Below, in pieces: positions 57,719-64,000 of a DNA stretch of 64,000 nt (its first letter is position 1; every line of letters begins with the position of its first letter). The notes under the pieces are model-generated. The model was not told where the DNA came from. It worked only from the letters and a program-made list of their open reading frames with translations, and searched no databases. Source of the stretch: Actinoplanes cyaneus. GTDB taxonomy: Bacteria; Actinomycetota; Actinomycetes; Mycobacteriales; Micromonosporaceae. The stretch is taken from the NCBI RefSeq assembly GCF_016862095.1, contig NZ_BOMH01000019.1:1-64000 (forward strand), given 5' to 3'. The position numbers and the translations under genes are program-made.

Positions 57719-58954
57719 TCACGGCTCGGGCCACGGAAGGTGGGCGACCAGACGGAACTCGCCGTCGATCGGGCCGTGCGTCAGGCGGCCGCCGGCCAGC
57801 GTGGCACGTTCGGTGAGGCCGATCAGGCCCAGGCCCGTACCGGGAAGGGATTTGCCGGGGGAAGCGACCGGCAGCGGATTGGCCACCTCGATGGTGAGGC
57901 CCGCGCCGCACGCGCCACCGACTCTGACCTGGACGATCGTGCCATGGGCGTGCTTGCGCGCGTTGGTCAGGCCCTCCTGGACGATCCGGTACGCCGCGCG
58001 GCCCACCCCGGCCGGCACCTCCGGGAGATCCGCGGTCACCTCGAGGTTCACCTTGTCGCCGGCCGACCGTGCCTCCTCGACCAGGGCGGGCAGCGCGGTG
58101 AGGGTGGGCTGCGGCTTCTCCGGGGTGGGGTCGCCGTTGTCCGGCCCGGCGCGAAGCACGCCGATCACCGCGCGCAGGTCCTGCATCGCCTGGTGCGCGC
58201 TGGCCCGCACCACCGCGGCCGCGCCGGCGATCTCCTCCGGCGGCGCCCCGGGACGGAACTCCAGCGCCCCGGCGTGCAGGCTCAGCATCGAGATCCGGTG
58301 TGCCAGCACGTCGTGCATCTCGCGCGCGATCCGGTTGCGTTCCAGCGCGCGGGCCTGCTCGACCCGCAACTGCTGCTCCGCCTCGGCACGGGCGGCCCGG
58401 TCGCGCAGGGAGACCACCAGCTCGCGGCGGGCGCGGATCACCATCCCCCACAACGCGATGATCACCACGATGGCCACGCCCCACAGGACCGTCACGAGGG
58501 GCGAACTGTCGCCCTCCGGCCGGACCGCCGGGAAGATCACGTTGGCCACGACCGCGACACCGACGTACGCCGCGAGCACCACGAAGCGGCAGTGGACGGC
58601 CACCGTGAGCAGGGCGATGAACATCGTGAACGCCCCGGCCACACTGAACGTGGAGAGCACCACGCAGTAGATCCCGAGCGCCAGCGGGAAGCGGCGGCGC
58701 CACCACAGCCCGATCCCGGCGATGCCGCTGAGCACGGCGTCGGTCACGACCAGCCAACTCTGCGTCGGATGCCACTCCTGCACCAGCGTCGGGTGCGACC
58801 CGAGCAGATCCAGGGTGGCCAGCACGGTGAAGCCGAAACCGATCACGAAGCAGAGGCTGTCGACCACCCAGTCACGGGTGGACCGCCGGGCCGGCGCGTC
58901 CGGCTCGGCGGAGAGCGCGGCCGGCAACAGCCAGGTGAAAGCGACGTGACCCAC
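57719..58954 (-). CDS. sensor histidine kinase (HisKA_3 family)
   Basis: A 411-residue kinase. About four or five N-terminal membrane segments (SLCFVIGFGFTVLATLDLLG to VTVLWGVAIVVIIALWGMVI) with little outside loop are followed by a dimerisation helix. The phosphorylated His214 is in ERNRIAREMHDVLAHRISML. The ATPase domain has the N-box EGLTNARKHAHG and the G-box GTGLGLIGLTERA. Kinases with this almost loop-free sensor usually detect membrane or antibiotic stress. The gene is 130 bp from the divergent ABC exporter operon and 58 bp upstream of its response regulator. Confidence 0.94.
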   Translation of the reverse strand: MGHVAFTWLLPAALSAEPDAPARRSTRDWVVDSLCFVIGFGFTVLATLDLLGSHPTLVQEWHPTQSWLVVTDAVLSGIAGIGLWWRRRFPLALGIYCVVLSTFSVAGAFTMFIALLTVAVHCRFVVLAAYVGVAVVANVIFPAVRPEGDSSPLVTVLWGVAIVVIIALWGMVIRARRELVVSLRDRAARAEAEQQLRVEQARALERNRIAREMHDVLAHRISMLSLHAGALEFRPGAPPEEIAGAAAVVRASAHQAMQDLRAVIGVLRAGPDNGDPTPEKPQPTLTALPALVEEARSAGDKVNLEVTADLPEVPAGVGRAAYRIVQEGLTNARKHAHGTIVQVRVGGACGAGLTIEVANPLPVASPGKSLPGTGLGLIGLTERATLAGGRLTHGPIDGEFRLVAHLPWPEP

Positions 58955-59084
58955 GCGTCGACTCTACGAGCGGCCGCACCGCCGCCGATACCGACCAAAG
59001 TAGGTGCCGGGCGGTAGACCAAGGTTCGCGAAAGCCGACCGAAGGCCGCAGCGGCGACCGGGTCCCGGCCCGGAGGCTGAGGAC

Positions 59085-59972
59085 ATGATTGCGGTCGAGA
59101 ACCTCAGCAAACGGTACGGCGATCAGCGTGCCGTCGACGACGTGTCGTTCACCTGCGAGCCCGGCACGGTCACCGGCTTCCTCGGTCCGAACGGCGCCGG
59201 CAAGTCCACCACGCTGCGGATGATCTGCGGCCTGACCCCGCCCACGGCCGGGGCTGCCACCGTGTGCGGCGTGCCCTACCGCCGGCTCGGCAACCCGGGG
59301 CGGCGCGTCGGGGTCCTGCTCGACGCATCGGCCCAGCACGCCGGGCGGACCGGCCGGGAGACCCTCGCGCTGGCCGCCATGACGATGGGCCTGGACACCG
59401 CGCGCGTCCCGGACCGGCTGGCGAAGGTCGGGCTGGACGCCACCGCCGCGCGACGACGCGTACGGGCCTATTCCCTCGGTATGCGGCAGCGGCTGGGCCT
59501 GGCCTACGCGATGCTCGGCGACCCGGCCGTGTTGATCCTGGACGAGCCGGCCAACGGGCTGGACCCGGAGGGCATCTACTGGATGCGCGGGCTGCTGCGG
59601 GAGTTCGCCGACCGGGGCGGAACGGTGCTGCTCTCCTCCCACCTGCTGCGCGAGGTGGAGGCGGTGGCGGATCGGCTGGTAGTGATCGGGGGCGGCCGGA
59701 TCCTCACCCAGGGCGACAAGAACGCGCTGCTGGGAGCGGCCGGCACCGTCGTACGCCCGGCTGATCCGGAGGATTTCGACGCGGTGCTGCAGAAGCTGGA
59801 CGTGACCGGCACCCGCTCGTCGGACGGCACGATCCTGGTGCCGGCCGAGCCCGAGGTGATCGCCCGGGCCGCCGCCGCGGCCGGGGTGGTGCTGCTGGAG
59901 CTGCGACCGGCCGGCGCCGGCGGCCTCGAGGAGATGTTCCTGCGTCTGACCAGCACCGGAGGGAACCGATGA
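59085..59972 (+). CDS. ABC exporter ATPase
   Basis: A 295-residue ATPase of the antibiotic/daunorubicin type. Walker A GPNGAGKS, Q-loop and RRVGVLLDASAQHAGRTGRE, signature YSLGMRQRLGLAYAMLG, Walker B AVLILDEPANGLDPEG and the His-loop LLSSHLLREVE. The C-terminal extension carries VVIGGGRILTQGDKN and further sequence after it. The ATG has GAGG in GGCTGAGGAC upstream. It pairs with the downstream permease through an ATGA overlap and is divergent from the two-component genes, a common arrangement for peptide or drug resistance exporters. Confidence 0.94.
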   Translation: MIAVENLSKRYGDQRAVDDVSFTCEPGTVTGFLGPNGAGKSTTLRMICGLTPPTAGAATVCGVPYRRLGNPGRRVGVLLDASAQHAGRTGRETLALAAMTMGLDTARVPDRLAKVGLDATAARRRVRAYSLGMRQRLGLAYAMLGDPAVLILDEPANGLDPEGIYWMRGLLREFADRGGTVLLSSHLLREVEAVADRLVVIGGGRILTQGDKNALLGAAGTVVRPADPEDFDAVLQKLDVTGTRSSDGTILVPAEPEVIARAAAAAGVVLLELRPAGAGGLEEMFLRLTSTGGNR

Positions 59973-60733
59973 CGACCACCACCACCGCACCCACCACCAC
60001 GCAGGTCCCGCTCACCCGGCTGACCGGGGTCGAGCTGCGGAAGCTGGCCGACACCCGGGCCGGGTTCTGGCTCCTGCTGATCATCGGGCTGGCCACGGCC
60101 GCGACGTCGGCGATCATTCTGGGCTGGGCCGAGGACGAGGAGATGACGTTCGAGGGATTCTTCTCGTTCGGTCTGCTGCCGTCCGCGGTGCTGCTGCCGG
60201 TGCTCGGCATCCTCTCGGTCACCAGCGAGTGGTCGCAGCGCACCGTGCTGTCCACGTTCACGCTGGTCCCCACGCGCGGCCGGGTGCTGACCGCCAAGAT
60301 CGTCGCCGGAGTGCTGATCGCGATCGCGGCCACCGCGGCGACCGCCCTGCTCAGCGCCGTCGCGAACGTGATCGGCCGGCCGATCGGCGGGGACGGGTCG
60401 TGGCACATCGACAGCTCGCTGGTCTGGCAGGGCCTGCTGCTCCAGGTGATCTTCGTGCTGATGGGGATCGGGTTCGGCGCGCTGCTGCAGAACACGCCGC
60501 TGGCGATCGTGCTCTACTTCGCGCTGCCGATGGTGTGGACGGTGCTCGGCAGCATGATCAAGAAACTGAAGTCGGCGGCGGAGTGGCTGGACATCAACGT
60601 GACCACCACGCCGCTGTCCGAGGCGGACATGACCTCCGGCGAGTACGCACGGCTGGGCGTCTCGGTGGCGGTGTGGGTGCTCCTGCCGCTGGCCGCCGGG
60701 GCCGTCCGGGTGCTGCGTCGCGAAGTGTCGTGA
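59969..60733 (+). CDS. ABC exporter permease
   Basis: A 254-residue permease of the ABC-2 type with about six membrane segments, starting at FWLLLIIGLATAATSAIILG. RLTGVELRKLADTRAGFWLL is typical of the N-terminus, and SVTSEWSQRTVLSTFTLVPT with RGRVLTAKIVAGVLIAIAAT is the family core. A poly-Thr leader precedes it. It starts within the ATPase stop codon overlap and forms the transporter with that protein. Confidence 0.92.
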   Translation: MTTTTTAPTTTQVPLTRLTGVELRKLADTRAGFWLLLIIGLATAATSAIILGWAEDEEMTFEGFFSFGLLPSAVLLPVLGILSVTSEWSQRTVLSTFTLVPTRGRVLTAKIVAGVLIAIAATAATALLSAVANVIGRPIGGDGSWHIDSSLVWQGLLLQVIFVLMGIGFGALLQNTPLAIVLYFALPMVWTVLGSMIKKLKSAAEWLDINVTTTPLSEADMTSGEYARLGVSVAVWVLLPLAAGAVRVLRREVS

Positions 60734-60928
60734 CCGCGTGCCGGTCGTCGCCGAACCTGGTGCCGGCCGGCATACGTCCGTCCTTTCGCCGACCTCCGGC
60801 GGTGCGGCGGCCCCGGATGCCATCCTGATTGACAGCTCGGGTGCGATCCGAACCGGGCGGGCGGATGATTCATGATCGACTGCGCGTGTTGGGGCCATTC
60901 GCACCTTTAGGCAGGTAACGTCCGCTTC

Positions 60929-63322
60929 GTGAATCGCACCGGTGTTGCCAGCTTCGCTGCGCTCGTGGTAATGATCCCGCTCGTCGCCAGCCCGGCCGAG
61001 GCGCAGCAGCGACGGCCGCCCGCTCCCGTCACCGGCGAACACGCCGGGGCCCCGCCCGTGGACGACAGCCGGGAACTCACCCGTACCGACCTGGGTCTTG
61101 ACGGAAAACCGCTGCCACGGGCGCGATATCGGCCCCAACCGGCCGGCCGGCGCGCGCCGGCGGCGACACCCCCGGTCGGCACCGTGCGCAGCTGGGTCGG
61201 GCTCGACGACACCGACGACGACCTGTACCGCAAGGACTACACGCTGCGGGCCGTCGGCAAGCACATCGAGGTGTGGGTCGCCAACGACGTCGCCTTCCCC
61301 GCGAACGACTGCCGTAAGAACGCGACCGAGGTGACCGACGCGCAGGTGGCGGACCTGGTCACCCAGTTCGACGACACCATCTACCCCAAGGAGACCGCGG
61401 CGTTCAGCACGCCGCCCGACCGGTCCGGCGCCCACCCGGGGATGGCCGGCGACTTCAGCGGCGACGGCGACAAGACCGTGACCCTCGTCGACAACGTGCG
61501 CGACGACAACTACTTCCACTTCCCCGAACGGCCCACCTACATCGCCGGGTTCTTCTCCGCCCAGCTCAACGAGCTGTTCGACCGCAACGTGATGACGATC
61601 GACGCCTACGACTGGGCACACCGGCTCGGGGCGAACCCGAAGAACGAGCCGACCGACGACCTGTGCACCAGCCGGCCCGCCCGCCCACGGATGTACGAAG
61701 GCACGTTCGCCCACGAATGGCAGCACCTGCTCGAGTACTACACCGACCCGGACGAGGCGGACTGGCTCAACGAGGGGCTGTCCGATTATGCCCAGACGCT
61801 GGTCGGCTACGTGGACGCGCGGCTCGGCGTGCACCACATGGGATACGACAGCCACCTCGCCTGCTACCAGGGTTTCGGCAACGTCAAGACGACCTGGAAC
61901 GCGAACCCGCGCCAGTGCGGCGGCCCGCAGAACTCGCTGAACCTGTGGGACGAGGGCGAGCCGAACGAGGTGCTGGCCGATTACGGCATCACCTACGAAC
62001 TGATGATCTACCTGCGTGACCGCTTCGGCGAGAAGATCATCTCGGAGTTGCACCGGGACGGGAAGCACCGGTCACTCGACGCCCTCCGGGAAGCCCTGCC
62101 GCCCCGCACCAAACTCACCGACGTGCTGCACGACTTCCAGGTGATGACCCTGGTCGACAAGGAGGTCGGCGAGGCCGGCGGCACGATCACCGGCGTCCCC
62201 CGCGAACGGGTCGTCGCCGAACACCTGCGGTCGACGATCAACCTGGGCAACCAGGCCGCCTACGAGAAAGCGGGAGCGGCGCCGAACGGGGCCGACTTCA
62301 TCCGCATCCGCGGCGACCTCGGCTCGGTCACCTTCAGCGGCGCGCCGACCCTGGCCCCGACCCCGCTGGCCTGGAAGATCGACTCCGGGATGCTCTTCTC
62401 CGGCAACGCCTCCGACACCGACGAGACCGCGGCCCGGCAGGTCGAGGTTCCGGCCGACGATCCGGTGCTGCGGTTCACGACCAGTTACGGCATGGAGAAG
62501 GACTTCGATTACGGGTACGTGACGATCTCCGCCGACGGGGGCAAGACGTACACCGCCGTGGCGGGGGACAACACTGTCACCGGGCCGGCGGGTCCCGGGC
62601 TGACCGGGCAGGTGGCGGACGTCAAGCAGAGCTACGACCTCACGGCATACGCGGGGAAGAAGGTGCTGCTCGGCTTCCGCTATGTCAGCGACGCGGCGGT
62701 GAACCTGGGCGGCTGGCATGTCGGAGACGTGTCCCTCGGCGCCAACAAGATCGTGAGCGACTCGCTGGACGGGTGGAAGTCGCCGACCCAGTGGCACCCG
62801 GTCGCCGTCCGCGGATGGCACGTCGTGCTGGTCGGGCTCGGCAAGCTGCGGGCCGCGGTGGTGCCGATCGAGCAGGCGGCCTCGCTGCGCGGTTACCCCA
62901 AGGTGGTGGCGATCGTGGCGCAGGACGATCCGACCGGGACGATCACGCAGTACGCCCCCTACACGCTGACCGTGGACGGTGTCGTGCAGCCGGGTGGCGG
63001 GCAGGTGGCGGTGGGGGGTGACGTGCCGGTCGCGGGCGGCAAGCCGACGCCTGGGCCGTCCGCGAGCACACCCGTCCCGGCAGCCTCTCCGGCGCCGTCG
63101 GCCTCTCCCGCGCCGTCGGCGGCGTTGGCCTCCCCAGCGCCGTCCGCGCCGTTGGCCTCCCCAGCGCCGTCCGCGCCGTTGGCCTCCCCAGCGCCGTCCG
63201 CGCCGTCTGCCGGCACGATCGGCCCGTCGGCGGCGACTGCCGGTGCGGTTGCTGCTGCTTCGACTGTGCGTGCCGGCTCCTATGGGCAGTCCGGGATCAC
63301 GACACCTCGGAAGCGTCCCTAG
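60929..63322 (+). CDS. secreted zinc metallopeptidase, immune-inhibitor-A-like
   Basis: A 797-residue secreted protein. The signal peptide (NRTGVASFAALVVMIPLVAS) ends at AEAQQ, followed by a propeptide-like region. The metal site is HEWQH (residues 262-266), with the third ligand probably the Glu of WLNEGLSDYAQ. Further motifs are YIAGFFSAQLNELFDRNVMT and WDEGEPNEVLADYGITYELM. A beta-sandwich with SYDLTAYAGKKVLLGFRYVS and GGWHVGDVSLG matches the region after the catalytic domain in immune inhibitor A-type peptidases. The C-terminus has three 9-residue repeats (LASPAPSAP) encoded by 27-bp tandem repeats. The family (M6-like) is an inference. Confidence 0.8.
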   Translation: MNRTGVASFAALVVMIPLVASPAEAQQRRPPAPVTGEHAGAPPVDDSRELTRTDLGLDGKPLPRARYRPQPAGRRAPAATPPVGTVRSWVGLDDTDDDLYRKDYTLRAVGKHIEVWVANDVAFPANDCRKNATEVTDAQVADLVTQFDDTIYPKETAAFSTPPDRSGAHPGMAGDFSGDGDKTVTLVDNVRDDNYFHFPERPTYIAGFFSAQLNELFDRNVMTIDAYDWAHRLGANPKNEPTDDLCTSRPARPRMYEGTFAHEWQHLLEYYTDPDEADWLNEGLSDYAQTLVGYVDARLGVHHMGYDSHLACYQGFGNVKTTWNANPRQCGGPQNSLNLWDEGEPNEVLADYGITYELMIYLRDRFGEKIISELHRDGKHRSLDALREALPPRTKLTDVLHDFQVMTLVDKEVGEAGGTITGVPRERVVAEHLRSTINLGNQAAYEKAGAAPNGADFIRIRGDLGSVTFSGAPTLAPTPLAWKIDSGMLFSGNASDTDETAARQVEVPADDPVLRFTTSYGMEKDFDYGYVTISADGGKTYTAVAGDNTVTGPAGPGLTGQVADVKQSYDLTAYAGKKVLLGFRYVSDAAVNLGGWHVGDVSLGANKIVSDSLDGWKSPTQWHPVAVRGWHVVLVGLGKLRAAVVPIEQAASLRGYPKVVAIVAQDDPTGTITQYAPYTLTVDGVVQPGGGQVAVGGDVPVAGGKPTPGPSASTPVPAASPAPSASPAPSAALASPAPSAPLASPAPSAPLASPAPSAPSAGTIGPSAATAGAVAAASTVRAGSYGQSGITTPRKRP
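63126..63206. repeat. 27-bp tandem repeats in the metallopeptidase tail
   Basis: About three in-frame units of TTGGCCTCCCCAGCGCCGTC plus seven bases encode the LASPAPSAP repeats. Two units are identical, so copy number may vary. They belong to a Pro/Ala/Ser-rich tail of about 70 residues that could extend through the cell wall. Confidence 0.7.
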
Positions 63323-63986
63323 CCTCGGGCAACACCCCGTAGATGAGCGCTGTCGAGCCGGAACCGGCCCGGTTGATCTGCCCGCCACACAGGACCCACG
63401 CGCCGGTGGCGGGCAGATCCTTGAGATTCGCCAGCACCTCCAGACTGATCCGGCGACGCTGATAGACCAGCTTGGACACGGTGAACCCGGCATCGGTGCT
63501 GACATCCGGGCTGAACGCGTCGGTCCCGGTGCCGCCCCGCTCCCCCAGCCGGCCACTCTCCACCAGCCAGCGCACGGTCTCCGGCGCGAAGCCGGGGTGC
63601 CGCTCGAACCCCGCGCTGCCGAACCTCTCCTCCCACCCGGTCCAGATGATCACCACGGCCTCGGCGGGGATCCGCCCGTGCTGCCGCTCCCAGGCCTCCA
63701 GGTCGGCGATCGTCACCGCATGACCCGGATCGGCCGCGCACGCGGCACGCACGTCGACCTTCACCGCCGGGCGGAACAGATCAGCCGGCGTCAGCTCGTC
63801 GGCTAGCAGCCCACCCGCGGTGAAATGCCCCGGCGCGCCCCAATGCGTGCCGGTGTGCTCGCCGCCGCGAACCGCACGCAGGTAATAGCCATCCGCCTCC
63901 AGGGTCGCGACCGTTTCCAGCTCGAACGGTGGGTCACCCGGGAAGACGCTGACCCGGGCCGGGTCGTTGACGTGCGACAGGCTCAC
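63297..63986 (-). CDS. cyclase family protein (kynurenine formamidase-like), start uncertain near window edge
   Basis: About 229 residues of a metal-dependent hydrolase of the cyclase family. The metal-binding motif is HTGTHWGAPGHF near residue 45, a variant of HxGTHxDxPxH with Gly in place of the first Asp. AVVIIWTGWEERFGSAGFER and TDAFSPDVSTDAGFTVSKLV follow. Relatives hydrolyse N-formylkynurenine or act on polyketides. The GTG used here begins at SLSHVNDPARVSVFPGDPPF. No stop occurs in frame between it and the right edge of the window, so translation may begin outside it. Converges on the metallopeptidase gene with a 26-bp overlap. Confidence 0.82.
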   Translation of the reverse strand: MSLSHVNDPARVSVFPGDPPFELETVATLEADGYYLRAVRGGEHTGTHWGAPGHFTAGGLLADELTPADLFRPAVKVDVRAACAADPGHAVTIADLEAWERQHGRIPAEAVVIIWTGWEERFGSAGFERHPGFAPETVRWLVESGRLGERGGTGTDAFSPDVSTDAGFTVSKLVYQRRRISLEVLANLKDLPATGAWVLCGGQINRAGSGSTALIYGVLPEARDASEVS

Positions 63987-64000
63987 CAGCCTCAGGCCTT

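Noticed and set aside
59576..62068. An 830-codon minus-strand open frame across the ABC exporter and metallopeptidase
   Set aside because: It spans several real genes and their gaps on the other strand, with composition typical of a shadow frame and no ribosome site.

Overview
The window is a very GC-rich stretch (about 70% or more by eye) with GTG and TTG starts, strong GGAGG ribosome sites and many ATGA/GTGA gene overlaps. Together with DUF3072, DUF6343, the SWIM/DUF6493 pair, a GH2/GH36 sugar locus and an uncharacterised small protein, this suggests a chromosome of a filamentous actinobacterium, probably Micromonosporaceae (Actinoplanes-like). The taxon is inferred from style and gene families, not from a marker gene. 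I see no rRNA, tRNA, CRISPR, insertion sequence, prophage or modular biosynthetic cluster.

Layout. 0-4.3 kb: a receiver-like protein, a LacI regulator with a tandem repeat at its 3' end, a histidine phosphatase, and two paralogous small membrane proteins either side of a third membrane protein. 4.4-20 kb: a carbohydrate region. A GH2 beta-mannosidase is followed by a LacI-type sensor that has no DNA-binding domain. Divergent from it are a GH36 alpha-galactosidase and a ROK regulator. After an orphan FAD subunit, DUF3072, an S33 peptidase and a small His/Gly/Tyr-rich protein comes a complete peptide-type ABC importer (two ATPases, two permeases, lipoprotein). A 19-bp CTTAAG-centred motif overlaps the predicted promoters of both the mannosidase and the importer. 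I read this as a galactomannan-oligosaccharide uptake and hydrolysis system. A secreted GH26-like enzyme at 52.5-53.5 kb and a GH18 chitinase at 37.4-38.7 kb add polysaccharide degradation.

20.4-36 kb: a three-gene ATGA-coupled mini-operon, a methyltransferase, an isochorismatase-like hydrolase, a GNAT gene cut by one stop codon, an HPF-like protein, a threonine aldolase, an SMR exporter/TetR pair with tandem operators, a flavin monooxygenase/reductase pair, a Ser/Thr kinase, an aldo-keto reductase/TetR divergent pair, and esterases. 36-52 kb: a TPR-like protein, the chitinase, a winged-helix protein, a 1152-residue STAND NTPase/helical-repeat/aminoglycoside-phosphotransferase fusion, a methyltransferase, glucose-6-phosphate isomerase, a GT39 membrane glycosyltransferase, and the SWIM/DUF6493 pair. 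52-64 kb: the GH26-like enzyme, an M19 dipeptidase, an APC permease, DUF6343, a two-component system divergent from an ABC exporter, a secreted metallopeptidase and a cyclase-family protein running towards the right edge.

The most unusual items are the STAND-APH fusion, a family of 62-bp palindromic repeats at two convergent gene junctions (with a relative at a third place), the sensor-only LacI protein in the mannosidase operon, and the shared CTTAAG operator.
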